A DNA stretch of 64,000 bases from Sphaerolaimus hirsutus (GCA_964036195.1 OZ038459.1:8863206-8927205); one strand, 5' to 3'; shown: positions 1-10,842, counted from the stretch's first letter. Notes: generated by a model from the sequence alone, not told the origin. Made by a program: numbers and translations.

Positions 1-716
1 ACTGCCCGGGGACTTTTCAGCCCGACCAAGTACATTCACAATTGTTCATAAGGAGCTCATTCACATGTAATGGATAATCAAAATTCGCTGGAAAAATCAA
101 CGAAGTGGTGCGAAGTGGATGGAAATGTTTTGTCCAACAGTTCATCAGACGTGTCTGTATGATCGGAAGCTGAGAATAATGAACTGTTGAACTTGCAAAC
201 TGTGAAATCAACCAATTCAAATCGTCTCAATTCCGTTTCCGTCCACTTCAAGAAAACATCCACGGGAAAGATTTATTTTAAGAGTATGTGTTTGTTGTTT
301 TGTTGAATGACAATTTTTATTATGTTTGAATTGAACATATGATTTAAATGTTATGCAAAAAAGTATTGCTAGTCCCGTTTTTGTTGATTACATGCTGAAG
401 AATGTGAATAAAGAAGTCAGTGTGTGCACAACAGTGCTCGAAACACATTTTTAGCACACACAGGGTAATGTACTTACCCTGGCGCCATTGGCGACTGGCG
501 CCCTCTTTGTCAAATGGCGCCCTGGCGCCATTGGCGCTTGGCGCCCTGTTTTCGTGGCGCCCTTGGCGCGCCCACTTTTCAAATGGTGCCATGGCGCTCT
601 TGGCGCCTGGCGCCCTTTTTCTGTGGCGCCCTTGGCGCTTGGCGCTCACTTTCCGAATGGCGCCATGGCGCCATTGGCGCGTGGCGCCCTTTTTTCTGGC
701 GCTTTTCCATCACTAG
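1..716. mobile_element. GGCGCC-rich hAT-type MITE, cut by the window edge
   Basis: The right end is TTTTCCATCACTA, as in the complete element at 9167-9682. The part at 60-150 resembles the inside of that element, and 480-710 is a run of GGCGCC/GGCGCCATGG units. Open frames here are low-complexity translations of the repeat. Confidence 0.6.
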
Positions 717-880
717 TCGCAGAAATGAATGATTCAAACATTATCCCATTGCTTTGCATAGTTTTACCTGTGATATTTTTACAGAGACACTGATTTGCTA
801 CGTATTTAAAGTTGTGCAAAGGGGCTACAAACACAGCTTTTCAAAGGTTTTAATTAGGTAAAAAGTTTTCCAAATTAAAT

Positions 881-1574
881 ATACTCGGCGGACCGTAAAG
901 TATGCGCCCAAAATTATTTACCGTATTTCCTCGAAATACCCCCCGGGGGGTGATTGTTTCATAGTGGTCCCGAGAGGGGGGGGGGGGGTATTTCGAGGGG
1001 GGGGGTTATTGTTTCACAAGAAAATTTTTGAAAACCAAGTACGAAATTGTCGTCTGAAACGTACGCAGACGTCGAAAAATGCAACAAAAACCGCCATTTA
1101 TAAGGTTCTGTAGACTAATATTAGTATGTAGATGGTATGTACACTGTTCTAACGTGACACCGACATTGTTTTAACGTGTGTTCTGCAGTACACTGAACAC
1201 AAACTACAGTTATTGTCATGTACGTTCCCTTTACACTCAATTTGGGGGGGGGGTATTTCGAGGGGGGGGGTGATTGTTTCATAGTGGTCTCGAGAGGGGG
1301 GGTCAAACGAGGGGGGGTATTTCAAGGGGGGGGGGTATTTCGAGGAAATACGGTATGTCTTGGTCGATAACGCGCGAGCTGGATACTTATGTATGCACTT
1401 TCACAAAACGAAGAATATTTAAAAAAAAGAAAAGGCGGAGTCGCGTACAAACGAGGAATGTTTTTTCCCGAAATGTTTTTTTTGATGGAATTTGATATTT
1501 TTATTTTTTAAATGATGACGTCATGATGGAGTGTTTCCATCAGAAAAATGCATAGCCTGCGGTCCTCCGAGTAT
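881..1574. mobile_element. CGGCGGACC-family MITE hosting a second insertion
   Basis: Ends ATACTCGGCGGACC and GGTCCTCCGAGTAT are inverted repeats. The paralogue at 8742-8990 has the same interior (ACGCGCGAGCTGG, GATGACGTCATGATGG). A 433-bp mariner-like element interrupts this copy only. Confidence 0.7.
921..1353. mobile_element. Mariner-like MITE with TA duplication
   Basis: Inverted ends CCGTATTTCCTCGAAATAC and GTATTTCGAGGAAATACGG are flanked by TA on both sides. The paralogue has a single TA at 8780-8781 at the matching point, proving a TA-duplicating insertion. C-rich and G-rich arms surround a ~200-bp unique core, also seen in reverse at 52636-53099. Confidence 0.9.
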
Positions 1575-2061
1575 ACCGCAATTATCTTCAAAACTATCTG
1601 GAGATACTTTTTCTAGCCATCTCACTCAGTCAATTTTACGTCGAAACTTAAGATGTAAACTTAACCGAGTTGATTGAAAATCCGATATTCCCAGAAAAGT
1701 TTGGACAAGTTTTAAGGTATGGAGCAGTATATTTTTACTCCATGAAATTGATGAAAACTAGGAGACCGGTATCATCGTCCACTTTACCTATGTAGGTAAA
1801 TAATTAATTTACGTTACATTGTATCCACAGCGCAGTTTAAATATATCAATCTATAATTTCAACTTAAGTACAACATGATGGGGAATAATTATCATAGCAA
1901 AGTGATCTGAATGTAAAAGCCCGAACGCATTTGCGATCGTTTGTATTAATGCGAACATGCAAACATTTATCTTTTTACTCTGTGATTGTCCGAAAATATC
2001 AGAAGCAGCCATGACATGGCTAATCACGTTGTGTTGATGATCCTAACTGGAGTGTAGTGAT

Positions 2062-2891
2062 TAGGGTTCAAACGATATATCGTATCGTATATCGAATATC
2101 GGATATCGACCATTTTTTAATATCGAATATCGAATATCGATATCGAAAATTTTGAAAAAATATCGAATATCGAATATCGATATCGAAAATTTTGAAAAAA
2201 TATCGAATATCGATATCGAATATCGACCATATTTTCGATATATCGAACCTGTATAATGTCCTTAATTAAGTTATTATTTTTGTTTTGAGATATTTGTGAT
2301 TAATTTGATTTGCTTATAGTATATAAGTTGATGAGTAAAAGCAAAGTATTTAATGTCATCTTTGTTGGAGTGCTTACTCCACATACCTACTGAACTACCT
2401 AGCTCAAATTTGAAGCCAGAAAATGCTGATATGCTGCTTTTTTGCAACATGCCCTTAAACAATTGGGTTATAAGTATGAATTGTAATATCTACCAATTTT
2501 TGTTTGTCTGATACAATTTGATTTGTCATGTTTTTTCTTCAATTTTATCATTCTGACCATTGTAAAACTTGTTAAAATCAATTGTACTTTTCAGTAAAGA
2601 GATAATCAACCATGTTTGCAACCATATGAAGATACAATATGCTGCTTGAAATATGCCTTGCTATACCAAAAGCTAAATATCGAATATCGAAAATATCAAA
2701 ATATCGATATCGAATATCAACCATTTTTTAGTATCGAATATCAAATATCGATATCGAGGGTCCATATCGTATCGAATATCGATATCGAAAATTTTGAAAA
2801 AATATCGAATATCGAATATCGATATCGAAAATTTTGAAAAAATATCAAATATCGAATATCGATATCGAAAAGTGATATCGTTTGAACCCTA
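2062..2891. mobile_element. hAT-type MITE with ATATCG satellite arms
   Basis: Ends TAGGGTTCAAACGATAT and ATATCGTTTGAACCCTA are flanked by 8-bp duplications GTAGTGAT at 2054-2061 and 2892-2899. Both arms are arrays of AATATCG-type units (2078-2245, 2680-2880) around a ~430-bp AT-rich core with no coding potential. Confidence 0.9.
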
Positions 2892-2986
2892 GTAGTGATA
2901 GGTACTATGAATATCCGTAATATTCTAAAAATTCGCAGGTTCTCACTACTCATCAATAAAACAACTAAAACAATACCGCACCAGGT

Positions 2987-3160
2987 GCCACTCCTAGATT
3001 CCGTAAAATGACCTGTAGAATTCAAATGCCACGAAGTGTCAAAATTCATGTAAAATACCCTGTAAAATAACAAACAGTTCGCCACTTTACAGGGTATTTT
3101 ACATTACATTTGACACTTCGCATTGCACTTGAACTTTTACAGGGTCTGGGAGTGCCCTCA
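2987..3160. repeat. Foldback repeat before peptide gene copy 1
   Basis: Two arms of about 80 bp pair across a short loop near 3080. The outer end reads CACTCCTAGATTCCGTAAAA or its complement. The same family occurs before copies 2 and 3 (about 10290-10463, 11645-11818) and alone at 28534-28673, 49886-50147 and 63475-63655. Confidence 0.75.
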
Positions 3161-3163
3161 CAG

Positions 3164-3397
3164 ATGGCGACTACATTTCTGGCGCTTCTGCTCATAATGC
3201 TACATTTAACTGCAGCACAACACCAAAATGAGGAAATTAAAAGTACCCAGGAGGGTCCGAAAACAAGTGATGAAGCGCGCAAAAGGGCCATGGAAGCATT
3301 CCTCGCTCGGAAAAAGCCTTCTGGCAGGCGGCCACAGTACGGTCGATCTTTTCTAGGTTCTAGTTTCATTGTGGGCGGTAGCGCATCAGAGATATGA
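3164..3397 (+). CDS. Putative secreted peptide, copy 1 (C-terminus shifted)
   Basis: Not recognised. From ATG 3164 the frame begins MATTFLALLLIMLHLTAAQH, a textbook signal peptide with probable cleavage near TAAQ. A polar, basic mature part of about 58 residues follows, including EARKRAMEAFLAR and PSGRRPQYGRS. ATG 3164 is preferred over the in-frame ATG at 3110 because the signal peptide starts there and 3110 lies inside a foldback repeat. CCCTCACAG just before the ATG also resembles an acceptor, so it could be one exon of a longer gene. Compared with copy 2 an indel after GGS shifts the frame, so copy 1 ends SASEI. ATTAAA at 3496-3501 may serve for polyadenylation. Confidence 0.5.
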   Translation: MATTFLALLLIMLHLTAAQHQNEEIKSTQEGPKTSDEARKRAMEAFLARKKPSGRRPQYGRSFLGSSFIVGGSASEI

Positions 3398-3534
3398 GCA
3401 GTTGCAACGGGAATTGGACGATACGCTTTTGTGATGGGAAGGCGGGACGTATCGAAAAATTGGCGATTCAAATCTCCGATGTATTTATCAATGTTATTAA
3501 ATGTACTTATTGTATGTCTCCTAAATTGTAGATA

Positions 3535-3819
3535 CCGTATTTCCTCGAAATACCCCCCCCCCCCCGCGAGATAACCCCACCCTCGAAATAACCTCGGGTC
3601 TGAGCGAGCTTATGGAAAAATGCCCCCTCGAAACACCCTGACCCGAAATGAGTGTAGAGCGTAATTGCGAGAAACTGCAAAACTGCACCACAAACTTACG
3701 AACGAACGATTTTTACTGGGAGTTCACCCCCCCCTCGAAATCCCGCTCCCTCGATAAATCCCCTTAAAATTTGAACTCTGAACAAAAAAAACCCCTGGTG
3801 GTATTTCGAGGAAATACGC
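3535..3819. mobile_element. Mariner-like MITE after peptide gene copy 1
   Basis: CCGTATTTCCTCGAAATAC to GAGGAAATACGC between TA dinucleotides. Present at the same place in all three blocks, so it inserted before the duplication. Confidence 0.85.
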
Positions 3820-3921
3820 TATTAATTATTTTTGTATTTATGTTTGTTTTCTCTTTATAAAGCCATCCACCTATTGGCTTAGCAAAGAAATTCGTTGCAA
3901 ACATTTAAGACTTCAAGATAT

Positions 3922-4183
3922 TACGATTACAGCTCGAAGTAAAATTCCAGCATAAATTTCCATCGCAAAATTTATTACATGAAAGTGGATGATGATACAG
4001 GTCTGCAATTTTCCATGGACAGTAAGTTTTATCAATACCTTCATTGTGTCCCAGAGTCATCGTCCACGGTCACCGCTATTTGATTGTGAAAATTCCTTGC
4101 AGACCTGTATCATCATCCACTTTCATGTAATCAATTTTGCGATGGAATTTTACGCTGGAATTTTACGTCGAGCTGTAATCGTA
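3922..4183. repeat. Foldback repeat with ~85-bp arms
   Basis: The left arm (TACGATTACAGCTCGA, later GGATGATGATACAGGTCTGC) is repeated in inverse order on the right, ending TCGAGCTGTAATCGTA. A related copy sits near 11255-11460. It can form a long hairpin. Confidence 0.75.
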
Positions 4184-4327
4184 GCATTAACGACATTTGC
4201 GATTGGTAAAATGTATATTGGCCTAACATGTTTTGAGTTCCGCACAACGAAATGGTTTCATAATCCTTTGAAATAACAGAAATTCGCTGGTTCACACCTT
4301 TCGTTTACTTATTTTTCCAGTACAGAT

Positions 4328-5086
4328 CAGAGTTGCGAAAGTGTATTTACATTTACCCGAAATACCCGGGTGAATGGGTATTTATATCTACGCTTACGCT
4401 TACACTTTTATAAAATACCCGTACACTTTTTTTACACTTTGCCAGTCAAATTATCTGGGTAATAAAAGTGTAAAAACAATTTCACATGGACCAGTTTTAC
4501 GCTTTTGAAAAAGCGTAAAACTACAAAAAAAGAAATTGAACGATAACGTGTGTAAAAAAACTGCACGTGTGCAATAGCTCACTGAAAATAGCGAAATAAA
4601 TTTAAACTGTGTCGAAATATGTGTGTGTCGTAACAAATTGTCTCTCAGATATTATAGTTTTTAGCTGAAACATTTTCTGGGGGGTAGGGGATCAATAGAT
4701 AGCTGAGACTCAGGATCGATAGCAGCCCAGCTCTGGGATAGATAGATAGCTGGAGCATTTTGGGGGGCAACCACCAATCTACCTACTAGACTCGTGTTGA
4801 ACAGACAGTGTGTATTTGTTGTGTTATTGTGTGAAGATTGTGTTTGATGAGAATAATGTGAAAAATGAATGGAAATGGTCAGTAAATTCGTCTAAAAGTG
4901 AAAGGAAGGGTGTCATCCGATGCTCAACAGCAAGAGCACTCTCTTAAAAATTTGTACGCTTACACTTTTTTGGGCTTTTTTTAGGTATTTGTAAAATTAC
5001 AGTACAGTATTCATACTCAAAATTTGGAAAGTGTATTTACACTTACACTTACACTTTCCAAAAATACCGGTATTTTAACAACCCTG
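4328..5086. mobile_element. hAT-type MITE rich in GTGTATTTACACTT units
   Basis: Left end CAGAGTTGC, right end AACAACCCTG (ideal CAGGGTTG), flanked by GTACAGAT at 4320-4327 and 5087-5094. The matching point in the second block (near 13070-13078) has no insertion. Arms hold repeated GTGTAAGCGTAAAAGTG-like motifs. No transposase frame. Confidence 0.85.
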
Positions 5087-5236
5087 GTACAGATCAATAT
5101 AAACAGGATACTGGCGAGTGTTACAGGTGATTATTCGTCAATCACTGTAAATTCACCTATACAACAGAAACCTCTTTGCAAACAATAACAAATGCCATTT
5201 TCTTATGTATCAAGCAAACAAACACGGAATCAACGA

Positions 5237-6009
5237 GGAAAACCCGATATTTAACCACAGCGGTTCGTAACCCTTCCATTCGTAAGCCAAACTATGTCGG
5301 TTGTAAAGCCAAAGTACCTCGTTTGTAAAGCCTCAACATATTTTTATTTTTCATTCGATTCGTAACCCATAGTGGGTCGTTATTTAACCCTACTGTGTCG
5401 ATATTTAAGCCGCAGTGGTATTTATGACTTCCATACTTATTTACGCAGATACATGTCAATAAATACTGTATTGGCAATACATAAGATGGGTTCATAAACA
5501 ATGTATTCACATGGTGACCAAATTACAGGCCACAGGGGCAGACATTGCAGCGGTAAAACATATTAAATATGTAAATATAATAGTATATCAAAGCCTCATT
5601 CAGTCATCAATACACTCCTTTGCATTTTTTAACCCAAACTTAGGCATAAATATGATTGAACTCCAACCAACCTTTTGTGCAAAATAAAAAATTTTGTGTA
5701 AAGAAATAATTTTTAATAATTTTAAAGGAAAATAATAATAATTTATAAATATAATTTATAATTTTAAGAAACCGCCAATTCTACTACTCTCCTCTATCTT
5801 CATGTTTGCATGTATGTACGTATTTTTGTTTGCGGCTTACGAAACGACACAATGGCTTTTTTAACGACACACAATGGGTTAAATATCGATGCACTTTTTG
5901 AAGTTCCATGAGGCTTTATTAACGGCATACTTTGGCTTACTAACCGAGGTACTTTGGCTTTAGAACCGATGGGTTAAATATCGGGTAGGTTAAATATCGC
6001 TATACTCTC
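5237..6009. mobile_element. Foldback element with 10-bp duplication
   Basis: GAATCAACGA occurs at 5227-5236 and 6010-6019. Between them, motifs such as AACCCGATATTTAACC and GGTTCGTAAGCC recur inverted as GGGTTAAATATCGGG and GGCTTAC, so the two halves pair loosely. A 9-10 bp duplication points to a Mutator-like or other foldback transposon. Confidence 0.65.
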
Positions 6010-6324
6010 GAATCAACGATATGTTTTCTTTAAAAAACGCTTTCTGTGTTTTGAGTTTAAAAAATGAATACACACCCGTTTTTAGTTTTCTTTGCAAAAA
6101 CTAGAGTAACTCTGTTTTTATTTCTGTGCTTTTGATGGAAACTCAGTTTTTTCTTCATATAATCAGAGTTGTTACGAATTGTGAACATTTTCCAAAGTAT
6201 ATGTATATGTAAAATGCTTTTTTTACTCACCCCAGAATGCAGAAAATGTAAAATACTTTTTTACCTGTACTCATGAGTACATGTGAGATATTACTGAGTA
6301 TGGGTACATTTTTAAAAGTATGTA

Positions 6325-6720
6325 CCGTATTTCCTCGAATAACCCCCTTGAATAAACCCCCCTCGAAATACCCCCAGCTGTTTTCGAGCTGTGGAACAAA
6401 TACCCCCCTCGAAATACCCCCATCTGGAATGATGTACATCATGTATGCAACGTACATGATGTATTTTTTGCTGCTAGTTTGCATCGCAGCTACACATACA
6501 CTACCGTATTTCCTCGAAATACCCCCCGTCTCGAAATACCCCCCTCCAAATGGACACTATGAAGTAATTACCCACCCCCTCTAAATACCCCCCCCCCCCC
6601 GCAAAAAAAATCGAGTGTACAGAGAACGTACATGACAAAACTGCGATTTGTGATTCGGGCAATGCAAAACACACGTTAAAAACAATGAATTGTTACGTTA
6701 GAACATGTTACACACTTAAA
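6325..6720. repeat. Degenerate, overlapping mariner-like MITE pieces
   Basis: Several CCGTATTTCCTCGAA starts (6325, 6504) and C-rich runs, with the palindromic stretch ATGTACATCATGTATGCAAC between them. Ends are not paired cleanly; probably nested or deleted copies. Confidence 0.5.
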
Positions 6721-6722
6721 TA

Positions 6723-7055
6723 CCGTATTACCTCGAAATACCCCCATGGGGGTTTATTATTTCGCCAGCAAAATTTGAGGGGGGTCAATTCGAGGGGGGG
6801 TTTATTCGAGGGGGGGTTTTATTATTTCGCCAGAAAATTTCGTGAAATTCATACTAAAGATCACGCTTTTTCCTACACAAAAACGGTAATAAATGTGAGA
6901 AAATAGGTTATATTGGGGCTATCGATGTACATCTGTACACAAATGAGCGTATAAGTGTAGCTGCGATGCAAATAAGTAAATATTATATTAAATACATCAT
7001 GTACATTGCATACTTAATTGCATAATTCAAGGGGGGATAATTCGAGGTAATACGG
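6723..7055. mobile_element. Mariner-like MITE, TATTACCTCGAA subfamily
   Basis: Ends CCGTATTACCTCGAAAT and AATTCGAGGTAATACGG flanked by TA on each side. Confidence 0.8.
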
Positions 7056-7059
7056 TAAG

Positions 7060-7840
7060 TCAATAGACTCTTATATATAGGTAGCGGTTATTGTTGCATT
7101 TTTCTACATCTGCGTACATTACAGACGACAATTTAGTATAGTCGGCAGACATGATATTATACAGGTTTGGTTTACTTATGTTTCGCTTCGGTGAGCGTCA
7201 ATGAAATTCAACATCTTACTGAACAGCGAAGTGCGATACATCTTAAATACGGTAGAAAAACGGTGCACAGTGGGTCGTAAATATGTCAATATGTATAGTC
7301 GACGGACATATCATTCTACAAAATTGGAAAGTTATATTTTGTTCTTGTAGAGCGAACGAGAAAGGAATTTAGTAAAAAAGAAAATATAAAGATAGTAAGA
7401 AGGAAAATAAAAATGTGCTGTTCTTTACGCACTCGTTTAGTCCAATTTTTGTGCCGATAGGTGCTGCAAATTTTTGATTATACGTTTACCTACGTTTAAT
7501 CTAATTCACATTTAGAAAAGTTACACGCTATCGATTCATTTTGACGAAAACTTGTTACGTTCAAAATTTTGAATTCAGAAAACGTTCCCGCTTTGTATTT
7601 ATTCAGATCCAGACGACGCTTGGATGGCATCATGCCAAAAAACTCAACTACACTTTGACGGGGTTTGAATTGTGCGGGCACAATTGAATAGTTTCATTCC
7701 GTATATGCGTAAGCACGAGTCACCAAAACAGAGTTCTACGGGTTGGATACAGCGTGCATGATATGACATCATGCGACTCATTGTATAGTATCATGTCTGC
7801 CGACTATACTGGAATTTCAAAAAATTTCTGGCGAATCAAT
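7060..7840. other. AT-rich interval without recognisable gene
   Basis: No coding frame with family resemblance and no clear repeat structure was seen. Minor pieces resemble the inside of the mariner-like elements around 7080-7170. Confidence 0.4.
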
Positions 7841-8420
7841 AAGCCCCCCTCGAAATACCCCCCTCGTTTAACCCCCCCTCAAATTCTCACTCTGAAACAA
7901 TCACCCCCGGGGGGTATTTCGAGGAAATACGGTAATTTGTATAGCAATGTACATTGTATGTCCCAATTTATCCTATTTAATTACATTTATTACCGTTTTT
8001 AGGTATGTAAAAGCGTGTTCCTTACTGTTAAGGGCATTGCCGATGCAGCATGTAGTGAAGAGCTCAGCCGCCTCTGTAGTCTAGTGGTTAGGGTACTCGT
8101 GTTCTATACGAGAGGTGCGGGTCCGATTCCCGCCTGAGGCAAGTGCAATTTTGCACTCTTTCTTTACTATGAATTCCACGAAAATTTCTGATGAACCCCC
8201 CCCCCCCCTCGAATAAGCTCCCCCCTCGAAATACCCCCTCAAAATTTCCACTCTCAAAAAATAAAACCCTGGGGGTATTTCGAGGAAATATATTACCGTA
8301 TTTCCTCGAATAACCCCCCGGGGGGTTTATTTTTTCAGAGTGGAAATTTTGAGGGGGGTCAAACGAGAGGGAAGGGGGTTAGTTCGAGGGGGGGTTGTTA
8401 TTATTTCGCGAGAAATTTTT
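7841..8420. repeat. Mariner-like MITE fragments around the tRNA-like gene
   Basis: TTCGAGGAAATACGG ends at 7918-7932 and 8278-8291, and a CCGTATTTCCTCGAA start near 8296. C- and G-rich arms lie on both sides of the tRNA-like sequence, so it may sit between or within decayed elements. Confidence 0.5.
8070..8141 (+). tRNA. tRNA-Arg-like gene, anticodon UCU
   Basis: Folds as a cloverleaf: acceptor GCCTCTG with CTGAGGC (one T-T mismatch at 6-67), D arm with GTGGTTA, anticodon arm CTCGT-GTTCTAT-ACGAG giving anticodon TCT, a four-base variable loop, T arm GCGGG-TCCGATT-CCCGC and discriminator A. The A box (TAGTCTAGTGG) and B box (GGTCCGATTCC) are close to consensus, but the T loop has TCC where TTC is normal. 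The D arm looks more like tRNA-Glu or tRNA-Gly than tRNA-Arg. A hairpin holding a TTTT run follows (8142-8157), a possible Pol III stop. It may be a real gene or a tRNA-derived pseudogene. Confidence 0.6.
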
Positions 8421-8741
8421 CAAAATAACAATACTAAATTCTTGTTTGTAACGTACGCAGACGTCGAAAAAGGCAAAAAAAAAACCGCCACGTAAATATA
8501 AGAGTCTATAGACTTAAATAAGTAAAATTTATGTAGACAGTATTAACCGTGTTCTTGTTAGAACAATAGTGTTCTGCGTTGCCCGGATCAAAAACCGCAA
8601 CTTTTGTCATCTACGTTCTCTATACATTAAATTGGGGGGGGGGGGGTGTAACGATGGCAAAAGAAGATTCGAAAATTCAAAAACATTTTCGAATTTTGAA
8701 TTTTTTTGTTTTAATTAGGTAAAAAGTTTTTCAAATTAAAT

Positions 8742-8990
8742 ATACTCGGCGGACCGCAAAGTATGCGCCCAAAATTATTTATGTCTTGGTCGATAACGCG
8801 CGAGCTGGATACTTATGTATGCACTTTCACAAAATGAAAAATATTTTAAAAAAAGAAAAGGCGGAGTCGCGTACAAACGAGGAATGTCTTTTCCCAAAAT
8901 GTTTTTTTTTTGCTGTAAAAATTTTTAATGATGACGTCATGATGGAGTGTTTCCATCAGAAAAATGCATAGCCTGCGGTCCTCCGAGTAT
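8742..8990. mobile_element. CGGCGGACC-family MITE, uninterrupted copy
   Basis: 249 bp with ends ATACTCGGCGGACC and GGTCCTCCGAGTAT. It is the empty-site paralogue of 881-1574 and includes the palindromic ATGACGTCAT. Confidence 0.7.
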
Positions 8991-9166
8991 ACCGCAATTA
9001 TTTTCAAACCTATCTGGAGATATTTTCTCTAGCCATCTCACTCAGTCAATTTTACGTCGAAACATGTAAAATCAACCGAGTTGATTGAAAATCCGATATT
9101 CCCAGAAAAGTTTGGACAAGTTTTAAGGTATGGAGCAGTATATATACCTACTCCATGAAATTGATG

Positions 9167-9682
9167 TAGTGATGGAATGGCGCCATGGCGCTGGCGCCAT
9201 TTGAGGGCGCCAAAGGGCGCCGCGCCATGGCGCCATTGGCGCTTGGCGCCCTTTTTCTGTGGCGCCCTTGGCGCCTGGCGCCCACATTCTGAAAGGCGCC
9301 ATGGCACCCTTGGCGCTTGGCGCCCTTTTTAAATGGCGCCCTTGACGCCCTGTATTTAAAAGGGCGCCAAAAAGGCGCCAGCAGGGTTTCAAGGTGAGTG
9401 CTGTGTGAATGAAAAAAAAGATGAAAATCGCATCCATGGATGATCTCAATTCGCCAGAAAAATGGATGAAGTGGTGTGAATTGGTGGAAATCTTTCATCC
9501 ACGGTGCTGTAGAAACATTGTTAGTACACGCGGGGCGTTGTAAGCACTGATTTATCCTGGTGCCCTCGGCGCCTGGCGCCCTATTTTCCAAATGGCGCCA
9601 TGGCGCCCTTGGCGCTTGGCGCCCACTTTTCGAATGGCGCCATGGCGCCTGGCGCCCTTTTTTCTGGCGCTTTTCCATCACT
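9167..9682. mobile_element. hAT-type MITE with GGCGCC arms
   Basis: TAGTGATGGAATGGCGCC at the left and GGCGCTTTTCCATCACT at the right, flanked by AATTGATG at 9159-9166 and 9683-9690. The paralogue shows one AATTGATG at 1746-1753 with no insert, confirming the boundaries. The interior includes a ~200-bp unique stretch (9360-9560). Confidence 0.92.
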
Positions 9683-10466
9683 AATTGATGAAAACTAGGA
9701 GACCGATATCATCGTCCACTTTACCGATGTAGGTAATTAATTTACGTTACATTGTATCCACAGCGCAGTTTAAATATATCAATCTATAATTTCAACTTAA
9801 GTGCAACATGGTGGGGAATAATTACCATAGCAAAGTGATCTGAATGTAAAAGCCCGAAAGCATTTGCAGTCGTTTGTATTAATGCGAACATGCAAACATT
9901 TATCTTTTTTCTTTCTGATTGTCCGAAAATATCAGAAGCAGCCATGACATGGATAATCACGTGGTGTTGATGATCCTAACTGGAGTGTAGCGATAGAATG
10001 GCGCCACAGCGCTGGTGTACACAACGCCAGGACGCATTAGGCGACTCTGGGAGGGATCAATCAATTAAAATCGTAATCAAAACCAGTCCTCTCTGTTCAG
10101 TTGACATTAAATGTCATTTTCGATTAGTGTGCAGAGAAAATGTAGATGCAATATTCCGCGGCATTTCCCATGATTTTTTTACATTTTACATGTTGGAGTT
10201 GGTGCTGAACATATATTGTAATATTCTAAAAATACACAGGTTCTCACTACTCATCAATAAAACAACCAAAACAAAACCGCACCAGGCACCACTCCTAGAT
10301 TCCGTAAAATGACCTGTAGAATTCAAATGTCATGCGAAGTGTCAAAAGTCATGTAAAGTACTCTGTAAAATGGCAAACAGTTCGCCACTTTACAGGGTAT
10401 TTTACATTACATTTGACACTTCGCATTGCACTTGAACTTTTACAGGGTCTGGGAGTGCCCTCACAG

Positions 10467-10742
10467 ATGGCGACTACATTTCTGGCGCTCCTGCTCATAA
10501 TGCTACATTTAACTGCAGCACAACACGAAAATGAGGAAATTAAAAGTCCCCAGGAGGGTCCGAAAACAAGTGAGGAAGCGCGCAAAAGGGCCATGGAAGC
10601 ATTCCTCGCTCGGACAAAGCCTTCTGGCAGGCGGCCACAGTATGGTCGATTTTTTCTAGGTTCTAGACCGATTGTGGGCGGTAGCGATTCACAGTTTGAG
10701 CAGTTTGAGCAGCAACGGGAATTGGACGAAACGCTTTTGTGA
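10467..10742 (+). CDS. Putative secreted peptide, copy 2 (longest frame)
   Basis: A 91-residue frame with the same signal peptide (MATTFLALLLIMLHLTAAQH). The mature part keeps SEEARKRAMEAFLAR, SGRRPQYGRFF and IVGG, and ends in a Gln/Glu-rich tail (FEQFEQQRELDETLL). There are dibasic sites but no cysteines, so a disulfide-knotted peptide is unlikely; a processed precursor is possible but unproven. Against copy 1 most base changes in the frame are non-synonymous, so purifying selection is not evident. ATTAAA lies at 10804-10809. It lies downstream of VARS, on the opposite strand. Confidence 0.5.
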   Translation: MATTFLALLLIMLHLTAAQHENEEIKSPQEGPKTSEEARKRAMEAFLARTKPSGRRPQYGRFFLGSRPIVGGSDSQFEQFEQQRELDETLL

Positions 10743-10842
10743 TGTGAAGGCGGGACGTATCGAAAAATTGGTGATTCAAATCTCCGATGTATTTATCAAT
10801 GTTATTAAATGGACTTATTGTATGTCTCCTAAATTGTAGCTA

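Larger units (their letters stand above)
847..5215. repeat. Duplicated block, copy 1
   Basis: This interval aligns piecewise with 8708-13215. Shared pieces in order: a CGGCGGACC element and the stretch to about 2050, the sequence before the peptide gene, the peptide gene, a mariner-like MITE, and the stretch ending near TATGTATCA. Copy 1 has private insertions (921-1353, 2062-2891, 4328-5086). Confidence 0.85.

Noticed and set aside
420..834. Overlapping open frames of about 60-100 codons over the GGCGCC block
   Set aside because: They translate a short repeat in several frames and both strands (Trp/Arg/Ala-Pro strings); the block is the arm of an hAT-type MITE.
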